Assembly: GCA_963809245.1 (NCBI GenBank)
Contig: CAWEIU010000010.1
Location: 1-64,000, forward strand
Origin: Roseiarcus sp963809245
GTDB lineage: Bacteria; Pseudomonadota; Alphaproteobacteria; Rhizobiales; Beijerinckiaceae
Reading direction: 5' to 3'
DNA: 64,000 bases
Shown one piece after another: positions 38,489 to 48,300 of this stretch; position 1 is the first letter of the stretch; every line of letters begins with the position of its first letter. A model generated the notes under the pieces. The model was given only the letters and a program-made list of their open reading frames with translations, was not told where the DNA came from and made no database searches. Both the position numbers and the translations under genes were made by a program.

Positions 38489-38809
38489 ATGAACGGGTAT
38501 CAGATCACCTTCTTCACGCGTCAAGATCGCCGCCACAAAGGGAAGCAGATCGGCGAATGGCTTATGCAGCTCGTCCAGGAGCTCGGACTGCGCGGCGCGA
38601 GTTTACACGCCGGCGGCGAGAGCTTCGCGCTCGGAGGCCGTCTGCATTCCGCGCATTTTTTCGAGCTCGCCGATCAGCCCGTCGAAGTGCTCATGGCCGT
38701 CACCGCAGAAGAAGCAACCCGCTTGTTCGATCGGCTGAAGGCGGAGGAGGTCCACCTCTTTTACGTTAAGACCGCGGTCGAGTTCGGCGTCCTTGGTCGC
38801 GAGCCGTGA
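38489..38809 (+). CDS. DUF190 family protein
   Basis: 106 residues beginning MNGYQITFFTRQDRRHKGKQ, with a PII-like ferredoxin fold expected for DUF190 (IGEWLMQLVQELGLRGASLH). The family is repeatedly found next to crcB and is assumed to have a regulatory or accessory role in fluoride resistance, but its function is not established. AGGAGCGCGGC precedes the ATG. Confidence 0.85.
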   Translation: MNGYQITFFTRQDRRHKGKQIGEWLMQLVQELGLRGASLHAGGESFALGGRLHSAHFFELADQPVEVLMAVTAEEATRLFDRLKAEEVHLFYVKTAVEFGVLGREP

Positions 38810-39076
38810 GCGAGCGGCGCGCGCCAACCTGCGGCGGTAGCGCGCGGCAGGTCGGCATTCCGATGCGCTCGACGAACTGGTTGAAGCAGCGTTGGGGCAG
38901 ATGGATTGGCGCGCACCGTGTTCCCGACGGCGTAGCAGATCCGCTCCGCGGCCCGACAGTGCGCGGTCGTGTCTGCTTGCGAGAGCGGAACCGCTTTCGG
39001 GCGTCTGAGTTTGGAGACTGGCTCGCCGAAACGGGGATATTGACAAGTCCCCTCTGACCTCCAATGTTACTGCAAA
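38810..39076. other. intergenic region before the fluoride riboswitch
   Basis: About 270 bases. An open frame of 83 codons starts at a GTG overlapping the DUF190 stop, but its composition (Arg/Gly-rich, no family likeness) and unusual fit do not support a gene. The promoter of the riboswitch transcript should lie at its right end; no clear -35/-10 was found. Confidence 0.35.
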
Positions 39077-39125
39077 GTGGCGATGGAGTTCGCCGTTTAA
39101 CCGCCTCATGGCTGATGACTCCTTT
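39077..39125 (+). ncRNA. fluoride riboswitch (crcB RNA motif)
   Basis: The aptamer shows GGCGA-TGGAGT-TCGCC (39079-39094) as the first hairpin, GTTTAA, a small GCC-TCAT-GGC hairpin (39103-39112), and TGATGACTCC (39113-39122). The loop GGAGT (39085-39089) is complementary to ACTCC (39118-39122), the long-range pairing of this motif. It matches the known crcB RNA consensus GGxGATGG...CTGATGxCTCC. It lies 90 bp before the MutS-like pair and follows crcB-DUF190, so function and context agree. The identical GGAGT in the Shine-Dalgarno region (39148-39152) could compete for ACTCC. Confidence 0.9.
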
Positions 39126-39157
39126 TCGCGTCGAATGACGACGAGGAGGAGTTTTGC

Positions 39158-39217
39158 ATGACAAGCCTCACGTCCCTCCCGGTTGGCCACACGCGGCGGA
39201 TGGGGAGGCTTTCATGA
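39158..39217 (+). CDS. putative 19-codon leader ORF coupled to the MutS-like gene
   Basis: ATG 39158 has an excellent GGAGGAG 7 bp upstream, right behind the riboswitch. The frame reads MTSLTSLPVGHTRRMGRLS and stops at TGA 39215-39217, overlapping the ATG of the MutS-like gene at 39214. This looks like a translated leader coupling riboswitch-controlled initiation to the next gene. A sequencing frameshift joining it to the downstream protein is the alternative. Confidence 0.45.
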   Translation: MTSLTSLPVGHTRRMGRLS

Positions 39218-40749
39218 TGTTCCACAGCATATTGTTCGAACGAGCGGAAGGCCGCCCGTCAGGTGAGGCGTTGGCCGCGCCCGACTTTTTCGTCGATTTG
39301 AACCTGGACCAGATCGTCGCGGCGATCTGCGCCGGCAAAGAGGAATACAACCTCGCCCCGTTTTTCCATCGATCATTGCACGATGTCGAGACGGTCCTTT
39401 ACCGGCACGAGGTCATGCGCGATCTCGAAGACGCTAGCCTGTTCGCGAAGATCGAGTCCTTTGCGACGAAGATGCGTTCGATGCGGGAGCTGCTTAAGCA
39501 GGTGCAGAAACGCTACTACCAGCGTCAGAAAGAGGTCTTGCTTCTCGACGCGGTTCATTTCTACTGCGAGGCGGTTACCTGTCTGGCGCGCGATTTGGAC
39601 GGCGCGGATCTGCGATCGCGCGGATTGATTTCATTCCGCGATTACTTGGTTGGTTATACGAGTGGGGAGCGCTTCACCTCGCTTCTTGGCGAAACCAAGA
39701 AGCTCAAGGCCGATTTAGCGACCATAAAATACACGCTCCAGATAAAGAGCGGCAGCGTCACCGTCCGCAAATACGACTCCGAAATTGATTATGCCGCTGA
39801 CGTCGAGGCGACCTTCCGCAAATTCCAGCAGGGCGCGGTGAGGGATTACAACGCAAAGTTCATCGAGTTGCCGCAGATGAACCACGTCGAGGCGGCCATC
39901 ATGGAGTTTGTCGCGCGATTGCATTCGGAAATATTCGTCAACGTAAGCGCGTACTACCAACGAAACATGAGCTGCCTCGATGAAACGATCGGCCGCTTCG
40001 ATCGCGAAATTCAGTTTTACGTCGCGTATTTGAGTTATATCGGGCCGCTACGCCACGCGGGGCTGAGCTTCTGCTATCCGACTCTTATGGTCGAGAGCAA
40101 AGAGATCTGCGCTCGCGACGTTTTCGATCTGGCTTTGGCCGCCGCCCTCGTCACCCGACGAGCGACCGTGGTGTCGAATGACTTCCACCTCGAGGGCAAA
40201 GAGCGGATCTTCATCGTGTCGGGCCCGAACAACGGAGGCAAGACGACATTCGCTCGCATGTTCGGGCAGTTACATTATCTCGCGAGTCTTGGATGCCTTG
40301 TCCCAGGCCGGAGCGCGCAATTGTTTTTCTTCGATCAAATCCTGACGCATTTCGAGCGCGAAGAGGACATCAGCAATCTGCGCGGAAAATTGCAGGATGA
40401 TCTTGTCAGAATACGCGCCATCTTGAAGCAAGCCACGCCGGGAAGCATCATCATCATGAATGAGATATTCAGCTCCGGCACGCTGAAAGACGTGATCTTC
40501 CTCGGGACAAAAATCATCCGGCGTATCGTCGACATCGACGCGCTGTGCGTATGCGTCACCTTTGTCGACGAGTTGACGCTGCTGAGCGATCACATCGTCA
40601 GCGTCGCGAGCACGGTCGTTCCGGAACGTCCGGCTATGAGGACCTACAAGATTGTTCGCAAACCCGCCGACGGACTCGCCTACGCGATGTCGCTCGCGGA
40701 AAAATATGGCCTCACGCGCCAACAAATCCGAGAAAGGATAAGAGCATGA
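39214..40749 (+). CDS. MutS-like ATPase (first of pair), fluoride-riboswitch controlled
   Basis: 511 residues. The N-terminal two thirds is helical and resembles the MutS core/lever region without mismatch-recognition domains. The C-terminal MutS-type ATPase has Walker A GPNNGGKTTF (residues about 337-346). The Walker B equivalent is IIIMNEIFSS (about 416), in which the usual Asp is Asn while the catalytic Glu remains. GGGGAGG lies 5 bp before ATG 39214; an in-frame TTG at 39154 is closer to the riboswitch's ribosome-binding site. The stop overlaps the second MutS-like gene (ATGA), implying equal synthesis and perhaps a heterodimer. MutS-like genes are known among fluoride-riboswitch targets, but their role in fluoride stress is unclear. 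Confidence 0.85.
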   Translation: MMFHSILFERAEGRPSGEALAAPDFFVDLNLDQIVAAICAGKEEYNLAPFFHRSLHDVETVLYRHEVMRDLEDASLFAKIESFATKMRSMRELLKQVQKRYYQRQKEVLLLDAVHFYCEAVTCLARDLDGADLRSRGLISFRDYLVGYTSGERFTSLLGETKKLKADLATIKYTLQIKSGSVTVRKYDSEIDYAADVEATFRKFQQGAVRDYNAKFIELPQMNHVEAAIMEFVARLHSEIFVNVSAYYQRNMSCLDETIGRFDREIQFYVAYLSYIGPLRHAGLSFCYPTLMVESKEICARDVFDLALAAALVTRRATVVSNDFHLEGKERIFIVSGPNNGGKTTFARMFGQLHYLASLGCLVPGRSAQLFFFDQILTHFEREEDISNLRGKLQDDLVRIRAILKQATPGSIIIMNEIFSSGTLKDVIFLGTKIIRRIVDIDALCVCVTFVDELTLLSDHIVSVASTVVPERPAMRTYKIVRKPADGLAYAMSLAEKYGLTRQQIRERIRA

Positions 40750-42290
40750 AGGCCTTTCTCATGCATCGGGATCGTGACTTCGATCTCGAAGCCGCGTTGC
40801 CGCAGAACACAGAGGCGTTGATTCAAGATCTGGAATTGGACGTCTTGTTCAGCGTTATGGCGCAGGGGGACAGATATCTGTACGAAATCGCGACTAAGGC
40901 CGTGCTGCAAGGCCTGGGGGATCAGGACGCGGTCCGCTACCGCCAGGACGTTCTTCGTGACGTTATCGCGAATTCTCTATTGGTCAGGGCGCTGTACGAT
41001 CTGTCGGTCCAGGCGTTGGAAAAGGAAAAGAAAATTTACTCGTGGATGTACAGCAAGTCGCCGAGTTCGATTCTTGGGCGATCGGTTGAAGTCCTTCAGA
41101 TGTTTGTTGTGATACTCAAGCAATTGCGAGGGGTAGGGACCTACAACGCGCAGAGATTTTCATCGGAAGGATTCAGGACGTTTTTCGCTATGTTGGAGCG
41201 GGAGCTGGCAAATGATTATTTCCTGAAGATCGAGGATCATCTCAGGAGGCTGAAATTCGCCGACGGAGTGTGGGTGAGTGCGGCATTGGGGGGGAGTAAC
41301 AGGGGAACGGACTACACGCTTCGCAAGCCCAACGATCCGCAGGGAACATGGGTATCGCGGTTGTTGGCGCCGAAGGCGCCCGCCTATACTTGGCGTCTGC
41401 CGATGCGCGACGAAGCGGGGGCGAGCGCGCTGGGGGAATTGAGAGACAGGGGCCTTAACCCCGTGGCGAGCGCGCTTGCGCAATCCGATGATCACATTCT
41501 CAGTTTCTTCGCCATGCTTCGCGCTGAGTTGGCATTCTACATCGGCTGTTTGAACCTGCAGGAGCAACTGGCGAAAAAAGTCCAGCCGTTCTGTTTCCCG
41601 ACAGCGGCGGCGCTCCATGAACGCAAGCTGACATTCAGCGGATTGTACGATGCATGCCTGACTTTCAAAGCCGCTCATCACGTGGTCGGCAACGATATGA
41701 ATGGGGATGGCAAAGAGCTTGTGATTGTCACCGGGGCCAATACAGGGGGAAAGACCACATTGTTGCGCAGCCTGGGGCTGGCGCAACTGATGATGCAATG
41801 CGGCATGTTTGTTGCCGCGGAGTCATTCCGCGCCAATATGTGCAGTCAGGTCTTCACACACTATGTCCGGGAGGAAGACACGACGACGAAAAGCGGAAAA
41901 CTCGACGAAGAGCTCGACCAATTCAGCCAGATCGTCGATCAGATTTCTCCCGACGCGATCGTGCTCTTCAACGAATCGTTCTCCGCGACAAATGAGAGGG
42001 AAGGATCGGAGATTGCGAGGCAGATCACGTCGGCGTTGCTGGACAGGCATATCAAGGTCGTCTTCGTTACCCATCTCTACGATTTCGCGTACAGCGTCTA
42101 TGAAAAGAACAATAGGAATGTGAGTTTCCTTAGGGCGGAGCGGCAATCCGATGGCGTACGAACATTCAAGTTGACCGAGGCCGAGCCGCTGCCGACCGGT
42201 TATGGCGAGGATTTGTTCAACGAGATATTCGGCGCCGAGGCGACGACTAGCAGAGAAGCATCCGTCGCTCAGGCGGCGAGCGCGAGCTAA
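40746..42290 (+). CDS. MutS-like ATPase (second of pair)
   Basis: 514 residues with the same plan as its partner: a helical N-terminal part (about 1-320), Walker A GANTGGKTTLLRSLG (about 330), a signature-like region KSGKLDEELDQFSQIVD, Walker B IVLFNESFSATNEREG (again Asn for Asp) and VVFVTHLYDFAYSV. No MutS domain I/II is visible, so mismatch repair is unlikely. Paired with the upstream gene by ATGA overlap. Probably an ABC/SMC-like dimeric ATPase with an unknown, fluoride-linked role. Confidence 0.85.
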   Translation: MKAFLMHRDRDFDLEAALPQNTEALIQDLELDVLFSVMAQGDRYLYEIATKAVLQGLGDQDAVRYRQDVLRDVIANSLLVRALYDLSVQALEKEKKIYSWMYSKSPSSILGRSVEVLQMFVVILKQLRGVGTYNAQRFSSEGFRTFFAMLERELANDYFLKIEDHLRRLKFADGVWVSAALGGSNRGTDYTLRKPNDPQGTWVSRLLAPKAPAYTWRLPMRDEAGASALGELRDRGLNPVASALAQSDDHILSFFAMLRAELAFYIGCLNLQEQLAKKVQPFCFPTAAALHERKLTFSGLYDACLTFKAAHHVVGNDMNGDGKELVIVTGANTGGKTTLLRSLGLAQLMMQCGMFVAAESFRANMCSQVFTHYVREEDTTTKSGKLDEELDQFSQIVDQISPDAIVLFNESFSATNEREGSEIARQITSALLDRHIKVVFVTHLYDFAYSVYEKNNRNVSFLRAERQSDGVRTFKLTEAEPLPTGYGEDLFNEIFGAEATTSREASVAQAASAS

Positions 42291-42613
42291 TCGTTCGTGA
42301 AAAGCTGGAAGACGGCGCGGCTTTGTGGCGGATTCATTGAGGGGCAGGCCCGCAAACACGGCCCACCAAACGTATCCGCCGCCGCGGCCAACCGCGCACG
42401 ATCGCCGACGTGCGGAGGCCGCATGAGCGGACCAAGATCCGTACCACCGTTCGACAACTTCCTGTATAATCGCGGCGTATCCTGACGATGGCGCCAGTGA
42501 GCGCGCGTTCTTCGCCGGCGTCATCGGCTTACCTGGGCGAGCCCTTTGGAGAGGATGATCCGCTCGCTTGTGTTCGGCTCTGACGCGCGCCCTTGGTTGG
42601 CGGGAGGTGAAAC
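42291..42613. other. intergenic region before the MEDS gene
   Basis: 323 bases without a supportable gene. TATAAT at 42465-42470 could be a -10 element for the MEDS-kinase operon, but no matching -35 hexamer stands at 16-18 bp. GGGAGGTGAAAC just before 42614 is the ribosome-binding site of the next gene. Confidence 0.35.
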
Positions 42614-43255
42614 ATGGCGATGAGTGGCGGTTCCGTGCAGTGCGCCGGCAGCAGTCTCGGCCAGCACCGGCACATTTGCGCTTTCTTCAACGATCTCGAC
42701 GAGCAGCACAGGGTGCTCCGCTCGTTCATCAAAGAGGGGTTCGAGCAGGGCGATAAGGCCTTCCACATCGTGGACCCCGAGCTGTGGGAAGACCATTTGA
42801 GGCGGCTCGCCGAAGCTGGCATCGACGTGGACGGGGCGCTCGGCACCGGCCAGCTCGAGCTGCGGCACTGGCGAGACGCTTACTTGCGCGATGATCGCTT
42901 CGATCAGGACGGGATGCTGGCCTTGATCGAAGAGGTGCTCCAATCGGGATCGGCAGCCGGTTATCCGCTGACCCGGTTCGTGTCGCGCGCCGAATGGGCG
43001 CTGGTCGATAAAGCGGGAATAGATAACTGGCTGGAATACGAGACACAGGTGAATCACGTGGTTGCCCAGCACGATGATCCCGTGATCTGCACCTACGATC
43101 TGTCGAAGTTCAGCGCGAGCGTGGTGATGGACGTGATGCGGACGCACCCGGTCGTGATCATCGGAGGAGTCCTGCAGGAGAATCCATTCTTCGTTCCGCC
43201 TGATCAGTTCTTGCTCGAACTTCGGGAGAGACCCAGGTCCGCGCGGGCGCGGTGA
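42614..43255 (+). CDS. MEDS (DcmR-type sensory) domain protein
   Basis: 213 residues. HICAFFNDLDEQHRVLRSFIKEGFEQGDKAFHIV and ICTYDLSKFSASVVMDVMRTHPVVIIGG are typical of the MEDS domain first described in DcmR and methanogen/methylotroph sensors, which has a RecA-like fold and is thought to bind a small ligand. There is no DNA-binding domain here. It overlaps the histidine kinase gene (GTGA) and may act as the sensory partner of that kinase. Confidence 0.82.
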   Translation: MAMSGGSVQCAGSSLGQHRHICAFFNDLDEQHRVLRSFIKEGFEQGDKAFHIVDPELWEDHLRRLAEAGIDVDGALGTGQLELRHWRDAYLRDDRFDQDGMLALIEEVLQSGSAAGYPLTRFVSRAEWALVDKAGIDNWLEYETQVNHVVAQHDDPVICTYDLSKFSASVVMDVMRTHPVVIIGGVLQENPFFVPPDQFLLELRERPRSARAR

Positions 43256-44922
43256 TCAGGGTGACGCCGATGGGTTTTGAGGCTCATGCTCCGCGGCTGC
43301 GCGCAGCGCTCAGGGACCTCGTAGCGTTGTCTGCCGTGCCGGCGGCTTGGGTCGGCAGGGATCCGCCTGCCATCGCCGCTGGGCTCGCCGACGTCCTGGT
43401 GAATTCATTGCGACTTGACTTCGCTTTTGTGCGCTTGCGCGATCCCAACGCGGAGGCCACGGTCGAGATCGCGCGCGGCAACACATGGCCGGCATTTCCG
43501 GAATGGCTGCAGCACCGCTTGGCCGAGGGCGGCCGCCTATCGCGCAGCGAAATCGTTCGCGACATCGGCGATGGCGCGCAGGGTGGTCGCGGCATCGTCA
43601 TTCCCGTCGGCGTCAATGCCGAAGGCGGTCTGGTTGCCGCGGCGTGCGATCGAGCCGACTTTCCGGGCGAAATCGACCAGCTGCTGCTCTCCGTGGCGGC
43701 TAACCACGCCGCGACGGCGTTTCGGATGGCGCGCCTCGTCGACGATCACCGCCGCGCCGAGGCGGCGCTGCGCGAGAGTGAGCGACAGCTTCGCAAAGCC
43801 CGGGACGACCTTGAGGCGAAGGTGGCGGAACGGACCGCCGAATTGCAACGCAGCGAAGCCTATTTGGCCGAAGCGCAGAGGCTGAGCCACATCGGCAGTT
43901 TCGGCTGGGATATTTGCAGCGGGAAGCTCTACTGGTCGGAAGAAATGTTTCGCATCTTCGAATGCGACCGTTCGCATCAACCGACAGTGGACTTGGTGCT
44001 TCAACGAACGCATCCGCAGGATAGAGCCGTTGTCCGCCAAACAATCGATCGCGCGAGGCAGGATCGAAAGGATCTCGATTTTGAACATCGATTGCTGCTG
44101 ACCGATGGACAAATCAAGCACGTCCATATCGTAGGTCATCCGGCTTTCGACGAGGCCGGCGACTTCGTCGAATTCGTGGGGACCGTGTTGGATGTGACCG
44201 AACACCGTCAGGCGGAGGAAGAACGGCAGGCGATCGCGCACGCCCATCGTATCACCACCATGGGGCAGCTGACCGCCTCGATCGCCCATGAGATCAATCA
44301 GCCGATCGCCGCGGCGGTCACCAACGCAGAGGCCGCTTTGCGCTGGGTCGGCATGAAGCCGCCCGATCTGCACGAGGTCCGGGAGGCTCTCGGTCGCATC
44401 GTCAGGGACGGAAGACGGGCCGGCGAGGTCCTGCGCGGGATTCGCTCGCTCATCGCAAAGGCGCCGCGCAAGGACAGGTTGGACATCAACGGCATGATCC
44501 TCGAAGTCATTGCCCTGACGCGTAGCGAAATATACCGCAACGGGGTTGCCCTACGGACCCAACTCGCGCCCGACTTGCCGCTCGTTCAAGGAGATCGCGT
44601 GCAGCTACAACAAGTGATGCTCAATCTGATCCTCAACGCGGTCGAATCGCTGAGCGGAATCAGCGAAGGGTCGCGAGACCTGGTGATTAGCAGCGAGGGT
44701 GGAGCGGACCGAGTGCGCGTCGCAGTGCAGGATTCGGGCCCGGGACTGAGCCCTGAGAGTGTGAACCGCCTGTTCGAGGCCTTCTACACCACCAAGCCCG
44801 AGGGCATGGGTATGGGCCTGACCATCTGCCGTTCCATCATCGAGGCGCACGGAGGACGGCTGTGGGTCACCGCGAATGAACCGCGGGGAGCAATGTTCCA
44901 GTTCACCCTGCCTTCAGAATAG
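43252..44922 (+). CDS. hybrid-free sensor histidine kinase, GAF-PAS-HisKA-HATPase
   Basis: 556 residues, no membrane segments. A GAF-like domain (about 10-165), a coiled coil (AEAALRESERQLRKARDDLEAK-type heptads, about 165-205), and PAS (SHIGSFGWDICSGKLYWSEE, about 210-320, with DVTEHRQAEEE after it). Then HisKA with phosphoacceptor His346 in SIAHEINQPIAA, and an HATPase with NLILNAVESL (N box), DSGPGL (G1) and GMGMGLTICRSI (G2). This class regulates light, redox or stress responses through a response regulator not found here. GTG start overlaps MEDS. Confidence 0.9.
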   Translation: MIRVTPMGFEAHAPRLRAALRDLVALSAVPAAWVGRDPPAIAAGLADVLVNSLRLDFAFVRLRDPNAEATVEIARGNTWPAFPEWLQHRLAEGGRLSRSEIVRDIGDGAQGGRGIVIPVGVNAEGGLVAAACDRADFPGEIDQLLLSVAANHAATAFRMARLVDDHRRAEAALRESERQLRKARDDLEAKVAERTAELQRSEAYLAEAQRLSHIGSFGWDICSGKLYWSEEMFRIFECDRSHQPTVDLVLQRTHPQDRAVVRQTIDRARQDRKDLDFEHRLLLTDGQIKHVHIVGHPAFDEAGDFVEFVGTVLDVTEHRQAEEERQAIAHAHRITTMGQLTASIAHEINQPIAAAVTNAEAALRWVGMKPPDLHEVREALGRIVRDGRRAGEVLRGIRSLIAKAPRKDRLDINGMILEVIALTRSEIYRNGVALRTQLAPDLPLVQGDRVQLQQVMLNLILNAVESLSGISEGSRDLVISSEGGADRVRVAVQDSGPGLSPESVNRLFEAFYTTKPEGMGMGLTICRSIIEAHGGRLWVTANEPRGAMFQFTLPSE

Positions 44923-45063
44923 GACGAAGCCGCGCCGCGTCGGGCGCGTGTAATCCACGATCGCCGGTAGATCTTCCCCAGCGAAACAGGGGCAGACGCG
45001 TGGCGGCGTGCGCTGGGTCTATCGATTGGCATTCGTTTAGTGGCGGTGACCTTTTGGTTTAGG

Positions 45064-45300
45064 TCACCAGACCCATAGTTCGCATCCCGCAGCGAGATTG
45101 ACGAGGGCGAGGTCGTTTGCGCCGAGCCTTTCGAAGCGCGTCGAATGGCTCCGAAGTATTTCGTATTGTTGAAGAAACGATCGACGAGATTGCGGAAGCG
45201 ACAGAGGTAGGTGGCGGTTGACGCAGCCAGGACCGAGCTCGAACCCTCCGTCTCTGAGCGCCTCGACATCGACAAAAACCTTTGTGTATGAGTCCGCCGC
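45064..45300 (-). pseudogene. IS5-family transposase remnant
   Basis: C-terminal fragments of an IS5-type transposase in two frames: RFRNLVDRFFNNTKYFGAIR (near 45130-45200) and STRFERLGANDLALVNLAAGCELW (ending at the stop at 45064). These match the terminal RNLVERFFNKLK...TRYDK...FLA..LA family pattern. An inverted repeat GGTGACC/GGTCACC at 45045-45068 adjoins the 3' end. The 5' part is absent. Confidence 0.65.
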
Positions 45301-45382
45301 AAATGTGCCCGCGCCGATTATCATTCGCCGGGCGCCGATGACGCTGGCTTGACCACACCCCGCGCACGACATCTGGCATAAC

Positions 45383-48300
45383 ATGAACGCAATCGTCCTT
45401 ATCGCGCTTCGCCGGCCCTACACATTCGTCGTCATGGCCATCCTGATTCTGCTGTTCGGCGGGTTCGCGGTGTTCAAGACGCCGACCGACATCTTCCCGG
45501 CGATCAGTATTCCGATCGTCGCCGCAATCTGGACCTATACGGGTCTGGCTCCGTCCGACATGTCAGGACGGGTCGTCTATTATCACGAGCGTACGCTGAC
45601 ATCGACGGTCAGCAACATCGAGCATATCGAGAGCCAATCCTATTACGGAAGCGGCGTCGTCAAGATCTACTTCCAGCCAGGCACAAACGTCGCCGCCGCA
45701 CAGGCGCAGGTCACGGCATCCTCGCAGACTGTGCTCAAGCAACTGCCGGCTGGCATCACGCCGCCGGAGATCCTGGAATTCGACGCCTCTTCGGTCCCGG
45801 TTCTCAATCTTCAGATCGCGGCGGAAAACATGACGCCGGCCCAGGTCAACGACCTTGCCACGAACGTGATCCGGCCCGCGCTGATCACGGTTCCGGGCGT
45901 CGCCATCCCGAGTCCCTATGGAGGGATCCAGGAATACGTCGAGGTCGATATCGATCAATCAAAACTGCTGGCGCATGGCTTGAGCGCGGAGGATGTCGGC
46001 AAGGCCCTGGCCTATCAGAACATCGTTCTGCCGGCTGGCGACCAGAAGATCGGCCCGATCGACTACACCGTCGTCACCAACTCGACGCCGATCGCGATCA
46101 ACACTTTCAACAGACTGCCGATCAAGCAGGTTGGCAACGCCGTCGTCTACCTTGGCGACGTCGCCTACGTCCACAGGAGCGGCCCACCGCAGCAGAACGT
46201 CGTCCTCGTCAAAGGCCAGCAGGCCGTCCTTCTCACGATTCTGAAAATCGGAGGCGCCTCCACGCTCGACGTCGTCAACGGCGTCAAAGCCAAGCTTCCG
46301 GCGCTGCTCAAAACACTCCCCAAGGGCGTCACCATCACGCCGCTCAACGACGCCTCCGAATTCGTCAAGTCCTCGATCGCGGACGTCGTGCAAGAGATGG
46401 TCACCGCGGCAATTCTGGCGGGCCTCGCGGTTCTGCTCTTCGTCGGCAGTTGGCGGTCGACCCTCATCGTCGCGCTCTCGATCCCCCTGTCGATCCTGAG
46501 TTCCATCATCGCCCTTTCGTGGCTCGGGCAGACCATCAACGTCATGACGCTCGGCGGTTTGGCCCTGGCGGTCGGCATCCTGGTCGACGACGCCACCGTG
46601 ATGATCGAGAACATCAATCGACACCTCGAGGAGCCGGGGGAGGGTGGAGCGCCACCCGACCTGTCCGCAGCGATCATCGCCGCGGCGAACCAGATCGTCG
46701 TGCCTACCTTCGTCTCCACGCTTTGCATCTGCATCGTGTGGCTGCCGCTGTTCGAACTCGGCGGCGTCGCCGGCTATCTGTTCGTGCCGCTTGCGGAGTT
46801 GATTATCTTCGCGATGATCGCTTCGTTCATTCTATCTCGCACCCTGACGCCTACCCTCGCAAACTGGCTGTTGCGCGGTCAGGTGGAGGCGCAGTGGCGC
46901 CCCGAACGCGGCGATCAGCGGCAGAGCGTGCTCTCCCGCTTTCAGGCAGGCTTCGAAACCAAGTTCGAGCGGTTCCGGAACTGGTATCGCGACACGTTGG
47001 GGCGCTTGGCCAATCGCCGCAATATCTTCGTCACTCTCTACCTCGCCGCCTCCGTGGCCTCGTTGTCGTTGCTCGTGTTCGTCGGAGAGGACTTCTTTCC
47101 CGGTATCAAGTCCGGCACGATGGCCCTGCACGTCCGTTTTCCGGCAGGCACACGGATCGAGGATTCGTCTAAGTCCGCTGTCCTGGTGACCCAGCAGGTC
47201 CGCGCCCTGCTGCCTGGTCATGTGACCAACACACTCGTCAACTGCGGCCTCCCGGTCAGCGGCATCAACCAGAGCTACAGCGCAACCGGCACGGTCGGTA
47301 CGCAAGACTGCGACATCACGATCTCGCTCGACAACCAGGCCTCGCCAGTCGCGAACTACCGGCAAATTCTGCGGTCCGGTCTTGCCGAGCGGTTCCCCGG
47401 AACCGAGTTCAGCTTCCTGCCAGGCGACATCACAGCCCAGATCCTCAACTTCGGCTTGCCCTCGCCGATCGACGTCCAGGTCAGCGGACGCGACCTGCAA
47501 AGCAATTTCAAATATGCGACCAAGCTCGCGGCGAGCATGCGCAAGATTGCCGGCAGCGCCGACGTGCGCATCCAGCAGATCATGGGGCAGCCCACGTTGT
47601 TGCTTGCCTCGAAGCGGACATTCGCGCTTGGAACTGGACTGACCGAGTCCGATATCGCCGATAGCGTCATCTCGACCCTGTCGGGAAGCGGTCAGACCGC
47701 CACGACCTACTGGCTCGACCCGAAGAGCGGAATCTCCTACCTCGTGAACATCCAACTGCCGCAAGACCAGATCACGAGCGTGAACGACCTCCAGCTCGTC
47801 CCGGTCGACAAGGGCAACGGGAACCCGAGCAATGCGCCGATCCAGATCGTCGGCGGACTCTCGGCGATCAGCCAGACCGGCACGCCCGGCGTCGTGTCCC
47901 ACAACGACATCGTGCCCGTCATCGACGTCTACGCCAATGTCGAGGGGCGGGACCTCGGAGCCGTGAGTAGGCAGGTTCAGGCGGCGATTAACGACCTCGC
48001 GCCGCAACTGCCCCCGACCGCCGCGGTCACGCTGAAGGGCCAAGCGATCACAATGAGCTCCGCCTATGTCCAATTGGTCGTCGGGCTCGGCGTCTCGATC
48101 GCCCTGATCTACCTCGTGATCGTCGTCAACTTCCAGTCCTGGCTCGACCCCTTCATCGTCATCTCGGCCCTGCCGGCAGCATTGGCCGGAGCCACGTGGA
48201 GCTTGTTCTTGACCGGAACGACACTTTCGGTGCCCGCGCTCACGGGAGCGATCCTCTGCATGGGGACCGCAACCGCGAACACCATTCTCGTGGTCGACTT

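Noticed and set aside
38806..39057. Small gene of 83 codons after DUF190
   Set aside because: Start overlaps the DUF190 stop, but the product is low-complexity and unlike any family; it ends just before the riboswitch without clear coding features.
45045..45068. GGTGACC/GGTCACC stem as a terminator of the kinase gene
   Set aside because: Seven-base stem with a 10-base loop and no T-run; it may equally belong to the IS5 remnant end.
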